Assembly (NCBI RefSeq): GCF_018129985.1
Contig: NZ_JAFCKT010000004.1
Coordinates: forward strand, 372,001-436,000
From: Bradyrhizobium sp. SZCCT0148
GTDB lineage: Bacteria; Pseudomonadota; Alphaproteobacteria; Rhizobiales; Xanthobacteraceae
Length of the DNA: 64,000 bases
Direction: 5' to 3'
Part shown: piece after piece, positions 8,769 to 17,422 of the stretch
How the letters are laid out: each line of letters opens with the position of its first letter
Position numbering within the stretch: the stretch's first letter is position 1
Program-made: the position numbers and the translations under genes
The notes under the pieces: model-generated
Databases searched by the model: none
Seen by the model: the letters and a program-made list of their open reading frames with translations, nothing else
Told to the model about the DNA's origin: nothing

Positions 8769-10397
8769 ATGACCGATGTTGCATTCGACCGCGCGGTAGC
8801 CGATCCCGCACCGATCCAGCCGGCTTCGCGGCCGAATCTCGACAAGGGCTTCAATCCGCTGACGATGATCCTGTTCTTCGGCATCCTTGCCGCGGGCCTG
8901 CTGTTCGTCGCCTACAGCATCTATGTCGATGTCAACGCCACCGGCGCGCGGGTGACGACCTACCTGCCCTACATCCTCCTGTTCGTCGCGCTCCTGATCG
9001 CGCTCGGATTCGAATTCGTCAACGGCTTCCACGACACCGCCAATGCAGTGGCGACCGTGATCTACACACATTCTCTGCCGGCCGAAGTTGCCGTGATATG
9101 GTCGGGCTTCTTCAACTTCCTCGGCGTGCTCATGTCCTCCGGTGCGGTCGCCTTCGGCATCGTCTCGCTGCTGCCGGTCGAATTGATCCTGCAGGTCGGC
9201 TCCAGCGCCGGTTTCGCGATGGTGTTCGCGCTCTTGATCGCCGCGATCCTGTGGAATCTCGGCACCTGGTTCTTCGGCCTGCCCGCCTCCTCCTCGCACA
9301 CGCTGATCGGTTCGATCATCGGCGTCGGCGTTGCCAACGCCGTCATGCGCGGCCGCGACGGCACCTCGGGCGTCGACTGGAGCAAGGCCACCGAGATCGG
9401 CTATGCGCTGCTGCTGTCGCCGCTGTTCGGCTTCATCTGCGCTGCCGTGCTGTTGCTGCTGCTCAAGTTCATCGTGCGCAACCCGGCCCTGTATGCCGCG
9501 CCCGAAAGCAACAAGGCGCCGCCGCTCTGGATCCGCGGCCTGCTGATCGCGACCTGCACCGGCGTCAGCTTCGCTCACGGCTCGAACGACGGCCAGAAGG
9601 GCATGGGCCTGATCATGCTGATCCTGATCGGCACCGTGCCGACGGCCTACGCGCTCAACCGCGCGCTGCCGGAGTCCCAGGTCGCCCAGTTTCAGAAGGT
9701 CTCCGATGCGGCCTCTAAGGTGATCGCGGCCAAGGGCGCCGGCCACTCGATCATCGGCGACCCCCGTCCTGCGGTGACCCAGTACATCACCTCGCACCAC
9801 ATCAGCGAGGGAACCTACCCTTCGCTGTCGGTGCTGGTGAAGGATGTCGGCGACCAGGTCGCGAAATACGGCTCGCTCAACAAGGTACCGGCTGAAGCGG
9901 TCGGCAACACCCGTAACGACATGTACCTGGCCTCCGAAGCGATCCGCTACCTGATGAAGGACAAGGAAAACGACCTCAGCAAGGACGAGGTCGCGACCTT
10001 GAACGCCTACAAGGGCGGACTCGACAGCGCCACGAAGTTCATCCCGACCTGGGTGAAGGTTGCGGTTGCGATCGCGCTCGGCCTCGGCACCATGATCGGC
10101 TGGAAGCGCATCGTGATCACGGTCGGCGAGAAGATCGGCAAGAGCCATCTCACCTATGCACAGGGCGCTTCGGCCGAGCTGGTGGCCGCAGCGACGATCG
10201 GCGCCGCAGATGTGTTCGGCCTGCCCGTCTCCACCACCCACGTGCTGTCGTCCGGCGTCGCCGGCACGATGGCGGCCAACGGCTCGGGCCTGCAATGGTC
10301 GACCATCCGCAATTTGCTGATGGCCTGGGTGCTGACGCTGCCCTGCGCGATCATGCTGTCGGCCACGCTCTACGTGATCTTCTCGCGGATCTTCTGA
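8769..10397 (+). CDS. pit: PiT-family inorganic phosphate transporter
   Basis: Low-affinity, proton- or cation-coupled phosphate permease of the inner membrane (PF01384). The 542-aa protein shows the two PiT signature repeats: GFHDTANAVAT (86-96) with PASSSHTLIGS, and later FAHGSNDGQKG with GLPVSTTHVLSSG. About ten hydrophobic segments flank a soluble central insert of roughly 130 residues. ATG 8769 is chosen because AAGGGG lies 9 nt upstream; the frame stays open further upstream across the udgX 3' end, which is not credible coding. It has its own leader and a terminator at 10422-10450. Confidence 0.92.
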   Translation: MTDVAFDRAVADPAPIQPASRPNLDKGFNPLTMILFFGILAAGLLFVAYSIYVDVNATGARVTTYLPYILLFVALLIALGFEFVNGFHDTANAVATVIYTHSLPAEVAVIWSGFFNFLGVLMSSGAVAFGIVSLLPVELILQVGSSAGFAMVFALLIAAILWNLGTWFFGLPASSSHTLIGSIIGVGVANAVMRGRDGTSGVDWSKATEIGYALLLSPLFGFICAAVLLLLLKFIVRNPALYAAPESNKAPPLWIRGLLIATCTGVSFAHGSNDGQKGMGLIMLILIGTVPTAYALNRALPESQVAQFQKVSDAASKVIAAKGAGHSIIGDPRPAVTQYITSHHISEGTYPSLSVLVKDVGDQVAKYGSLNKVPAEAVGNTRNDMYLASEAIRYLMKDKENDLSKDEVATLNAYKGGLDSATKFIPTWVKVAVAIALGLGTMIGWKRIVITVGEKIGKSHLTYAQGASAELVAAATIGAADVFGLPVSTTHVLSSGVAGTMAANGSGLQWSTIRNLLMAWVLTLPCAIMLSATLYVIFSRIF

Positions 10398-10421
10398 AGC
10401 CGATTGGATCCCTCAAAACGA

Positions 10422-10450
10422 AGGGCCCATGCGGTGCACGGGCCCTTTTC
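10422..10450. terminator. Bidirectional rho-independent terminator
   Basis: Stem aagggccc (10422-10429) and gggccctt (10441-10448) with a T run on the plus strand; on the minus strand the stem is followed by a T-rich stretch as well. It lies between the convergent pit and M20 hydrolase genes and can serve both. Confidence 0.85.
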
Positions 10451-10472
10451 ATCATGTGCTTCCGGCTTGGCT

Positions 10473-11645
10473 TCAAGACGCCGCGAGCGATTCCTCGACC
10501 AGCTTCACCCAATACGACGTGCCGAACACGATCGCCTCGTCGTTGAAATTGTAGGCGGGGTGATGCAGCCCGGCGCTGTCGCCGTTGCCGCAGAAGATGA
10601 AGGCGCCGGGGCGCGCTTCCAGCATGTAGGCGAAATCCTCGCCGCCCATCAGCGGCGGCATCTCGTGCACATTGGCATCGCCCGCGACTTGCCTGGCAAT
10701 GCGCCGCGCCACCTCGGTCTCCGCAGCGTGGTTGTTCACGACGGGATAGTTGCGATGGTAGCGCAGGTCGATCTTGGCGCCGGTGATCTGCGCGACGCCC
10801 GCCACCACTTCATGCACGCGCTTCTCGACCAGCTTGCGCACCTCCGGCGACAGCGTGCGGATGGTCCCCTTCAGCGTCGCGGTCTGCGGAATGACGTTGC
10901 GGGCGTTGCCGGCGTGGAATTCGCAAATCGAGATCACCGCCGACTCCAGCGGATCGACACTGCGCGCGACGATCGACTGCAGCGCCGTGATCACCTGTGC
11001 GCCGACCAGCACGGAATCGATGCATTTGTGCGGACGCGCGGCATGGCCGCCGAGGCCCTCGATCATTATGTCGACCTCGTCGGTCGCCGCCATGATCGGG
11101 CCCGGCCGGATCGCGAACGAGCCGATCGGGATGCCCGGACCGTTGTGCATGCCGTAGACCTGCTCGATGCCGAAGCGCTCCATCAGGCCGTCCTTGACCA
11201 TGGCCGCGCCGCCGGCGCCGCCCTCCTCGGCGGGCTGGAAGATCACCACCGCATCTCCGGCGAAGTTGCGGGTTTCGGCGAGGTAGCGGGCGGCCCCGAG
11301 CAGCATCGCGGTGTGGCCGTCATGGCCGCAAGCGTGCATCTTGCCCGGAGTCTTGGAGGCGTAAGGCAGGTTGGTCTGCTCCTCGACAGGCAGCGCATCC
11401 ATGTCGGCGCGCAGGCCGATGGTCTTGAGCCCTTCGCCGGCCGGCTTGTTCCCCTTGATCACCCCGACCACGCCGGTCTGGCCGAGGCCGGTGACGACCT
11501 CATCGCAGCCGAATTCGCGCAGCCGGTCCGCGACGAATGCTGCAGTGCGGTGCACGTCATAGAGAAGCTCGGGGTGCTCATGGATGTCCCGGCGCCAGGC
11601 CTGAATATCGGGTTGAAGGTCGGCGACGCGGTTCACGATGGGCAT
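10473..11645 (-). CDS. M20 family metal-dependent amidohydrolase (hippurate hydrolase-like)
   Basis: Zinc-type amidohydrolase of the M20D group (hippurate hydrolase, N-acyl-amino-acid amidohydrolase, IAA-amino-acid hydrolase type). The 390-aa length is typical. Metal-site motifs are visible: LRADMDALPV, KMHACGHDGHTAML, FQPAEEGGAGG and, near the C-terminus, PLMGGEDFAYMLE, with a dimerisation domain between them. No signal peptide, so cytoplasmic. The exact acyl-amino acid substrate cannot be read from sequence. It stands alone, convergent with pit. Confidence 0.88.
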   Translation of the reverse strand: MPIVNRVADLQPDIQAWRRDIHEHPELLYDVHRTAAFVADRLREFGCDEVVTGLGQTGVVGVIKGNKPAGEGLKTIGLRADMDALPVEEQTNLPYASKTPGKMHACGHDGHTAMLLGAARYLAETRNFAGDAVVIFQPAEEGGAGGAAMVKDGLMERFGIEQVYGMHNGPGIPIGSFAIRPGPIMAATDEVDIMIEGLGGHAARPHKCIDSVLVGAQVITALQSIVARSVDPLESAVISICEFHAGNARNVIPQTATLKGTIRTLSPEVRKLVEKRVHEVVAGVAQITGAKIDLRYHRNYPVVNNHAAETEVARRIARQVAGDANVHEMPPLMGGEDFAYMLEARPGAFIFCGNGDSAGLHHPAYNFNDEAIVFGTSYWVKLVEESLAAS

Positions 11646-11740
11646 GGAGGGTCTCAGACGTTGTTGAAAATGCAGGACTGTCTAACATGCAAGCGCCAGT
11701 CCACCCAACTGCCGCGGGCCGAGGGTAACCCTGTCCTCTC

Positions 11741-11834
11741 GTCATGGCCGGGCTCGTAGCCGGCTTGTCTTGGCCATCCCCGTCTGACTATTAGATCGGA
11801 AAGGACGTGGATGCCTGGGATATGCCCGGACATG
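11741..11834. repeat. Degenerate palindromic (REP-like) repeat
   Basis: gtcatggccgggc (11741-11753) is matched by gcccggacatga (11823-11834), with inner arms ggccatccccgtc and gacgtggatgcc. This is a worn copy of the common Bradyrhizobium type gtcatggccgggc...ccatccacgtc. It lies just before the GMC oxidoreductase gene and contains upstream in-frame ATGs, an argument against using them as the start. Confidence 0.6.
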
Positions 11835-11858
11835 AAGCGCTTGTTGGGTGGAAGCAGG

Positions 11859-13478
11859 ATGCCGAGACGGCTCGAAGGTGAATTTGACTACATCGTCGTC
11901 GGCGCAGGTACGGCGGGCTGCATCGTCGCCAACCGCCTGTCGGCCGATCCCGGCAAACGCGTCCTGGTCCTCGAAGCAGGCGGCGATGATAACTGGATCT
12001 GGTTCCACATCCCCGTCGGCTATCTCTTCGCCATCGGCAATCCGCGCTCGGACTGGATGTTCAAGACCGAGGCCGAGCCCGGCCTGAACGGCCGGTCGCT
12101 GGCCTATCCCCGTGGCAAGGTGATCGGCGGCTGCTCGGCAATCAACGCCATGATCTCGATGCGCGGCCAGGCCGCCGACTATGATCATTGGCGCCAGCTC
12201 GGCATGACCGGCTGGGGCTATGAGGATGTGCTGCCGCTGTTCAGGCGGCTCGAAGATCACTTCCTGGGGGCGAGCGAGCATCACGGCGCGGGCGGCGGCT
12301 GGCGCATCGAGGCGCCACGATTGTCATGGGACGTTCTCGATGCCGTTGGGGATGCCGCCGAGCAGATGGGGATCAAGCGCATCCCTGATTTCAACACCGG
12401 CGACAACGAAGGCACCAGCTATTTCCACGTCAACCAGAAGCGCGGCCGGCGCTGGTCCTCGGCGCGCGGCTTCCTCAAGCCCGCCCTGAAGCGCCCGAAC
12501 CTGCGGCTCGAGAAGCATGTACTGGTCGACCGCCTGATCATCGAGCAGGGCCGCGCCGTCGGCGTGCGCTTCATCCAGAACGGCGAGATGATCGAAGCGC
12601 GTGCGAAACGCGAAGTGGTCCTCTCGGCAGGCTCGATCGGATCGGTGCAGGTGCTGCATCGCTCCGGCATCGGCCCGGCGGATTGGCTGTCGCCGCTCGG
12701 CATCGACATCGTCATGGACAAGCCCGGGGTGGGGCGCAATCTGCAGGACCACCTGCAGCAGCGCGCGATCTACAAGGTCGAGGGCGTGCGGACGCTCAAC
12801 GAGACCTATTACAATTTGGTCCGCCGCGGCCTGATGGGGCTCGACTACGCCTTCCGCCGCCGCGGCCCTCTGACGATGGCGCCATCGCAACTCGGCATCT
12901 TCACGCGCTCGGACGCGACCCGCGCGCGCGCCAACATCCAGTTCCATGTGCAGCCGCTGTCGCTCGACAAGTTCGGCGATCCCCTGCACCGCTTCCCCGC
13001 CATCACCGTCAGCGCCTGCAATCTGCAACCGACCTCGCGCGGCACCGTGCGGCTGCGCTCGGCGAGCCCCGACGAGAAGCCGATCATTGCGCCGAACTAC
13101 CTGTCGACCGACGACGACCGCCAGGTCGGCGCCGACGCCATCCGCACCACGCGACGCCTGATGCAGCAGAAGGCGCTGGCCAAATATCGCCCGAGCGAAT
13201 ATTTGCCGGGCCCCTCCGTCGGCGATGACGATGCCTCGCTCGCGAAAGCCGCCGGCGATATCGGCACCACGATCTTCCATCCCGTCGGCACCGCCAAGAT
13301 GGGCGCGGTGAACGATCCAATGGCGGTGGTCGACGAGCGCCTGCGCTTCTACGGGCTCGAAGGCCTGCGCATCGTCGATGCCTCGATCATGCCGACCATC
13401 ACCTCGGGCAACACCAACACGCCAACAGCGATGATCGCCGAGAAGGGCGCGACGATGATCCTGGAGGATGCGAAGTAG
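11859..13478 (+). CDS. GMC family FAD-dependent oxidoreductase
   Basis: Glucose-methanol-choline type flavoenzyme oxidising an alcohol, most like choline dehydrogenase/AlkJ-type alcohol dehydrogenases. The 539-aa protein has the ADP-binding motif VVGAGTAGCIVANRL near its N-terminus, the GMC signature PRGKVIGGCSAINAM, and the C-terminal catalytic block ending RIVDASIMPTITSGNTNTP. ATG 11859 is preceded by a GGTGGA-type ribosome site and opens directly into the dinucleotide fold; upstream ATGs at 11811 and 11832 lie in a REP-like repeat. The next gene, an alpha/beta hydrolase, follows after 12 nt, so a two-gene operon is likely. Substrate unknown. Confidence 0.88.
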   Translation: MPRRLEGEFDYIVVGAGTAGCIVANRLSADPGKRVLVLEAGGDDNWIWFHIPVGYLFAIGNPRSDWMFKTEAEPGLNGRSLAYPRGKVIGGCSAINAMISMRGQAADYDHWRQLGMTGWGYEDVLPLFRRLEDHFLGASEHHGAGGGWRIEAPRLSWDVLDAVGDAAEQMGIKRIPDFNTGDNEGTSYFHVNQKRGRRWSSARGFLKPALKRPNLRLEKHVLVDRLIIEQGRAVGVRFIQNGEMIEARAKREVVLSAGSIGSVQVLHRSGIGPADWLSPLGIDIVMDKPGVGRNLQDHLQQRAIYKVEGVRTLNETYYNLVRRGLMGLDYAFRRRGPLTMAPSQLGIFTRSDATRARANIQFHVQPLSLDKFGDPLHRFPAITVSACNLQPTSRGTVRLRSASPDEKPIIAPNYLSTDDDRQVGADAIRTTRRLMQQKALAKYRPSEYLPGPSVGDDDASLAKAAGDIGTTIFHPVGTAKMGAVNDPMAVVDERLRFYGLEGLRIVDASIMPTITSGNTNTPTAMIAEKGATMILEDAK

Positions 13479-13490
13479 CGGCCCGTCGAC

Positions 13491-14372
13491 ATGATCAGCC
13501 CTCGTCGTTTTTCCATCAGCTCCTCCAAGACTGAGATCGCCATGCTGCAATGGGGCGAGAGCGGCAAGCCGCCTGCCCTGCTCGTGCATGGCACCGGCTT
13601 CGTCGCTGCTGTTTGGGAAGATGTCGCGCGCGAGCTTGCATCAAGCTACACCGTCTATGCGCTCGACCGCCGCGGCCACGGTGCGAGTGACAAGCCCGGC
13701 GCCTATCACTTTCTGGACTATGCCGAGGATGTCTGCGGGGTGATCGACGCGCTCGATCTGCATGATGTCTACGGGATCGGTCACAGCGCCGGTGCGACGG
13801 ATCTGCTGCTCGCGGCAAACCTTGTGCCCGGGCGCTTCGCACGCCTGTTCGTGATGGAGCCGACGGTGATGGACCCGCGTGCCGCGCGTACCGGGGGATT
13901 GGACGACGAATCCGTCGCCCGTGTCCAAGGCACGTTGCGCCGGCGTGCTGAGTTCGAGAACGCCGACGCCGTGTTCGCGCGCTACCGCGCCGCGCCGTCC
14001 TTTGCGGATTGGACAGAGACCTCGCTGCAGGCATATGTGCGCCATGGCTTCACGACGCTTGACGATGGCCGGGTGCGGCTTTGCTGCACGCCTGAGATCG
14101 AGTCGGCGATCCTGCGTCCGATTTACGAGGCGATGGAGCAGGTTTACCTCGGCGACGCCCGCGGCAATCCGTTTACGAAGCTTGCCGAGATCGACTGCCC
14201 GGTCCGCGTCACGACGGCCGCGAAGTCGGGACCGATCTATAAGGAGATGGCAAGGCGCGCGGTCGCGCTGATTCCGCGGGTCAGCACGCTCGTCTTCGAC
14301 GACGCCGGGCACTGCGTAGCGCAGGAAGTGCCGGAGTGTGTGGTGAAAGCTGTGCGGGAATTCGCGAAGTAG
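13491..14372 (+). CDS. Alpha/beta hydrolase (serine type)
   Basis: A 293-aa hydrolase with the classical fold elements: oxyanion loop LVHGTGF (31-37), nucleophile elbow GHSAG with Ser99, and a C-terminal histidine in FDDAGHCVAQE. No signal peptide. It sits 12 nt behind the GMC oxidoreductase gene and is probably co-transcribed, which suggests ester or lactone hydrolysis next to alcohol oxidation; the substrate cannot be told. There is no clear Shine-Dalgarno, consistent with translational coupling. Confidence 0.8.
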   Translation: MISPRRFSISSSKTEIAMLQWGESGKPPALLVHGTGFVAAVWEDVARELASSYTVYALDRRGHGASDKPGAYHFLDYAEDVCGVIDALDLHDVYGIGHSAGATDLLLAANLVPGRFARLFVMEPTVMDPRAARTGGLDDESVARVQGTLRRRAEFENADAVFARYRAAPSFADWTETSLQAYVRHGFTTLDDGRVRLCCTPEIESAILRPIYEAMEQVYLGDARGNPFTKLAEIDCPVRVTTAAKSGPIYKEMARRAVALIPRVSTLVFDDAGHCVAQEVPECVVKAVREFAK

Positions 14373-14377
14373 ATCCC

Positions 14378-14504
14378 GTGCCCCGGACGCGCTGCAGCGT
14401 GCAAAGCTGCCGCGCTGAGCCGGGGCCAATCTTACCGCGTGCCGTTTAGCTCTATGGTCCCGGCTTTGCGCAGCAAACGCTACGCGGTGCAGCGCCTCCG
14501 GGAC
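14378..14504. repeat. Composite palindromic (REP-like) repeats
   Basis: Two imperfect palindromes fill the gap after the hydrolase: one bounded by ccccgg (14381-14386) and ccgggg (14420-14425), the second by gtcccgg (14458-14464) and ccgggac (14498-14504), both with cgctgcagcg / gcgcagca-type interiors. They look like dispersed Bradyrhizobium intergenic repeats and may also slow transcription. No gene is seen in 14373-14604. Confidence 0.5.
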
Positions 14505-14604
14505 ACGAGGCTACCTCACGAAAACGTCATCCCATCCGGGAATAAGCCTCCCATTCCGCCAATCACCTCCCCGAAGCCCAATTCCGGGCGAGGCGGAGGA
14601 TGCG

Positions 14605-15549
14605 ATGAGCGGACACGATCACGGGGAGAACGGCGTCAACCGCCGCAAGGTGCTGGAATGCATGACCTGGGCCGGCACCGGGGTGCTCTGGACCGTCACG
14701 GGCGGCGTGCCGCGCTCGCTCGGCATCATCGATTCCGCGCAGGCTGCGACCGCAGTGACGCCCGGCATGACGTTCCTGCAGATCAGCGACAGCCATGTCG
14801 GCTTCGACAAGCCGGCCAATCCCAACGCGCTCGGCACGCTGGAGGAGGCCGTCGGCAAGATCAACGCGATGCCGACAAAGCCGGCCTTTATGATCCACAC
14901 CGGCGACATCACCCATCTGTCGAAGGCCGCCGAGTTCGACAATGCCGATCGCATCATCTCGCAGAGCAAGCTCGACGTGCACTACGTGCCCGGCGAGCAT
15001 GACTTCCTGGATGAGGAGGTGAAATTCTATCGCGAACGCTATGGCCGTGGCAGCAAGGGCCAGGGCTGGTATTCCTTCGACGCCGGTGGCGTGCACTTCA
15101 TCGGCCTCGTCAACGTCGTCGATCTCAAGGCCGGAGGCCTCGGCAATCTCGGCGCCGAGCAGCTCGCCTGGCTCGAGGACGATCTGCGCGGCAAGTCGAA
15201 ATCGACGCCGATCGTGCTGTTCGCGCACATCCCGCTCTGGACCGTCTATCCGGAATGGGGCTGGGGCACCGAGGACGGTGGCCGTGCGCTCGAGCAGGTG
15301 AAAGGCTTCGGCTCGGTCACCGTGCTGAACGGGCACATCCACCAGGTGATGCAGAAGGTCGAGGGCAACGTCACCTTCCACACCGCGCGTTCGACCGCTT
15401 TCCCGCAGCCGGCGCCGGGAGCTGCCTCATCGCCGGGCCCGATGAAGGTCGAGGACGCAAAGCTGCGCTCCATGCTCGGCGTCGCCAGCATCAACTTCAA
15501 GCAGAACGAGCAGCGGCTGGCGATCATCGACACGCCGCTCCAGGGCTGA
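14605..15549 (+). CDS. Exported calcineurin-like metallophosphoesterase
   Basis: A 314-aa phosphoesterase with an N-terminal twin-arginine-like leader (NRRKVLECMTWAG, then a hydrophobic stretch ending SAQA), so probably periplasmic. Metal-site motifs appear in order: ISDSHVGF (DxH), HTGDITH (GD), PGEHDFL, FAHIPLW and NGHIHQ (GHxH). The third motif is normally GNHD; here the metal-ligand Asn is replaced by Glu (GEHD), which could alter metal choice or activity. An AGGCGGAGG ribosome site precedes ATG 14605. It heads a run of four same-strand genes: phosphoesterase, cupredoxin, ECF sigma, anti-sigma. The substrate is unknown. Confidence 0.82.
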   Translation: MSGHDHGENGVNRRKVLECMTWAGTGVLWTVTGGVPRSLGIIDSAQAATAVTPGMTFLQISDSHVGFDKPANPNALGTLEEAVGKINAMPTKPAFMIHTGDITHLSKAAEFDNADRIISQSKLDVHYVPGEHDFLDEEVKFYRERYGRGSKGQGWYSFDAGGVHFIGLVNVVDLKAGGLGNLGAEQLAWLEDDLRGKSKSTPIVLFAHIPLWTVYPEWGWGTEDGGRALEQVKGFGSVTVLNGHIHQVMQKVEGNVTFHTARSTAFPQPAPGAASSPGPMKVEDAKLRSMLGVASINFKQNEQRLAIIDTPLQG

Positions 15550-15561
15550 GTGGAGCTGACA

Positions 15562-15897
15562 ATGAAGATTCTCAACCGTCGCGACTTCAGTGTCGATTTC
15601 GGCCTGTCCCTGGCCGCGGCCATCCTGTTGCCCGCGACGACCGCCCGTGCCGACGACATGGAGGTCCATATCGACAATTTCGTCTTCCAGCCGGCCGAGC
15701 TCAAGATCAAGGCCGGCACCACCGTGACCTGGACCAACCGGGATGACATCCCGCACACCGTGGTGTCGGCCGGCAAGTTCAGGTCCAAGACCTTGGACAC
15801 CGACGACAAGTTCTCCTTCACGTTCACCAATGCGGGCGACTACAAATATTTTTGTTCGCTGCACCCGCACATGACGGGGATGATCAAGGTTGAGTAA
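15562..15897 (+). CDS. Periplasmic cupredoxin (amicyanin/plastocyanin-like)
   Basis: A 111-aa blue-copper-type protein with a signal peptide (hydrophobic LSLAAAILLPATTARA). Copper ligands fit the family: His in IPHTVVS and Cys-His-Met in YFCSLHPHMTG near the C-terminus. Cupredoxins shuttle electrons or hold copper in the periplasm. ATG 15562 has GGAG six nt upstream and lies 12 nt after the phosphoesterase stop, so the two exported proteins are made together; an in-frame GTG at 15550 is less likely. Confidence 0.88.
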   Translation: MKILNRRDFSVDFGLSLAAAILLPATTARADDMEVHIDNFVFQPAELKIKAGTTVTWTNRDDIPHTVVSAGKFRSKTLDTDDKFSFTFTNAGDYKYFCSLHPHMTGMIKVE

Positions 15898-15927
15898 CGT
15901 CTCCAACCCAGGCATCAACGTCCTGCC

Positions 15928-15951
15928 CGGCCGGTGGTCCCCCGCCGGCCG
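15928..15951. other. GC-rich hairpin between cupredoxin and sigma factor genes
   Basis: cggccggtgg (15928-15937) pairs with ccgccggccg (15942-15951) with one G-T pair. There is no T run, so it may be an attenuator, a processing site or simply chance in GC-rich DNA. Confidence 0.35.
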
Positions 15952-16000
15952 AACTCCTGCGTCTCCGGCGACAACAGGTGAAACGGCAAAGCGAGCGGCG

Positions 16001-16552
16001 ATGCCAGCGACAAGCGACGATCCAGACAAGGCGCGGCGTTTTCGGGAAGCGGCGCTGCCCCATCTCGACGATGTCTACACGCTCGCGCGCTACCTGCTGC
16101 GCGACGCCTCCGACGCGGAAGATGCGGTGCAGGAGTGCTATCTGCGCGCGCTGAAGCACTTCGACAGCTATCGCGGGCCCGCGATGAAGCCTTGGCTGTT
16201 CGCGATCCTGCGCAATGTCTGCAACGCCGAATACGCACGGCGCGCCCACAGGCCCAGCGCGCTCGAGGACATGCCCGGTGCCGCCGAGCAGACACCGATC
16301 TGGCAGGAGAGCGAGGCGAGCCCGGAGACTGAGGTGCTGCGCAGCCGCGATGCCGGCGCCATCCGCAAGCTGATCGACGCGCTCGCCGAACCTTTCAAGG
16401 AAACCTTCGTGCTGCGCGAGATCAACCATTTGTCCTATCGTGAAATCGCAGAGTCCGTCGGCGCGCCCATCGGCACCGTGATGTCCCGCCTCGCCCGTGC
16501 CCGCGCCATGTTGCGCGCGGCATGGACGGCGGAAGAGGAGCACTCCAGATGA
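16001..16552 (+). CDS. ECF sigma factor (RNA polymerase sigma-70 family)
   Basis: Extracytoplasmic-function sigma factor with regions sigma2 (HLDDVYTLARYLLRDASDAE, then DAVQECYLRAL) and sigma4 (LSYREIAESVGAPIGTVMSR). I use ATG 16001, giving 183 aa, the usual ECF length; the frame is open to a TTG at 15890, which would add 37 residues unlike the family and overlap the cupredoxin gene. Its stop overlaps the anti-sigma start (ATGA). In this family the downstream zinc-binding anti-sigma holds it inactive until a signal. Which promoters it reads is unknown; the exported phosphoesterase and cupredoxin upstream are candidates. Confidence 0.88.
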   Translation: MPATSDDPDKARRFREAALPHLDDVYTLARYLLRDASDAEDAVQECYLRALKHFDSYRGPAMKPWLFAILRNVCNAEYARRAHRPSALEDMPGAAEQTPIWQESEASPETEVLRSRDAGAIRKLIDALAEPFKETFVLREINHLSYREIAESVGAPIGTVMSRLARARAMLRAAWTAEEEHSR

Positions 16553-17313
16553 CTTGCGACGAAGCAAGGATCATGCTTCACGCGCTGCTCGACGGCGAAC
16601 TCGACGCTGGCCATGCGCGCGAGGTCGAAGCCCATATCGCCGGCTGCACGGCTTGCGCGGCTGAGTTTGCCGCACAGCGCGAGATGCAGCGCGTGCTCGC
16701 CGACACCAATCTGCGTTACACCGCGCCCGCCAGCCTGCGCGAGCGGATCGAGGCGTCATTGCCAGAGCCGCGACGCCAGCCGAGCCGCCGCTCCGTGCTG
16801 CGTGGCTTTGCGATGGGCTCGGCGGTCTCAGCGCTCGCCGCAACGGGCATCGTCGCCGTGGTGCTGCGCCAGGACGACCAGCAGCGTATCCTCTCGGAGG
16901 TCGTCTCGGCGCATCTGCGCTCGCTGCAGGCCGGCCATCTCATCGACGTGGTCTCGACCGACCGGCACACGGTCAAGCCGTGGTTCAACGGCAAGCTCGA
17001 CGTCGCTCCGCCCGTGATCGACCTCACCGCGCAAGGCTTCACGCTCATCGGCGGCCGGCTCGACTACATCGACGCCCGCGCCATCGGCGCCGTGGTCTAC
17101 AAGCGGCGCCAGCATGTGATCAACCTGTTCGTATCGCAGACCTCGAGCACCGAACACCGGCCGCCGAAGACGCAGACCATGCAGGGCTTCAACTGCCGCC
17201 GCTGGGGCGAGCGCGGCCTGAATTTCTGGGCCGTCAGCGATATCGGCGCCGACGAGCTCGCCGAGTTCGTCGACAAGTTCGAGGCGGCGATGAAGGCGAA
17301 TGTGGAGGGGTAG
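16549..17313 (+). CDS. Membrane anti-sigma factor with zinc-binding ZAS domain
   Basis: A 254-aa partner of the preceding ECF sigma factor. The N-terminus has the ZAS zinc motif H-x3-C-x2-C (His29, Cys33, Cys36 in EAHIAGCTAC), followed by a single membrane segment at about residues 86-106 and a periplasmic domain of about 145 residues that could sense the signal. GAGGAG lies upstream of ATG 16549, and the start overlaps the sigma stop by 4 nt, so the pair is translationally coupled. The signal is not evident from sequence. Confidence 0.85.
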   Translation: MTCDEARIMLHALLDGELDAGHAREVEAHIAGCTACAAEFAAQREMQRVLADTNLRYTAPASLRERIEASLPEPRRQPSRRSVLRGFAMGSAVSALAATGIVAVVLRQDDQQRILSEVVSAHLRSLQAGHLIDVVSTDRHTVKPWFNGKLDVAPPVIDLTAQGFTLIGGRLDYIDARAIGAVVYKRRQHVINLFVSQTSSTEHRPPKTQTMQGFNCRRWGERGLNFWAVSDIGADELAEFVDKFEAAMKANVEG

Positions 17314-17324
17314 CGGTCTCGGCT

Positions 17325-17399
17325 GTCATTGCGAGCGCAGCGAAGCAATCCAGAACGCCTCAGCGGGATACTGGATTGCTTTGCTGCGCTCGCAATGAC
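17325..17399. repeat. Palindromic (REP-like) repeat, 29-bp arms
   Basis: Arms at 17325-17353 (begins gtcattgcgagcgcagcgaa) and 17371-17399 (ends gctgcgctcgcaatgac) are inverted copies with a single mismatch around a 17-nt centre. This type, gtcattgcgagcgcagcgaagcaatcc, is frequent between Bradyrhizobium genes. It lies between the convergent anti-sigma and hpnO genes and may stop transcription from both. Confidence 0.8.
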
Positions 17400-17422
17400 G
17401 ATCGTTGAAACAGATCGGCGTC

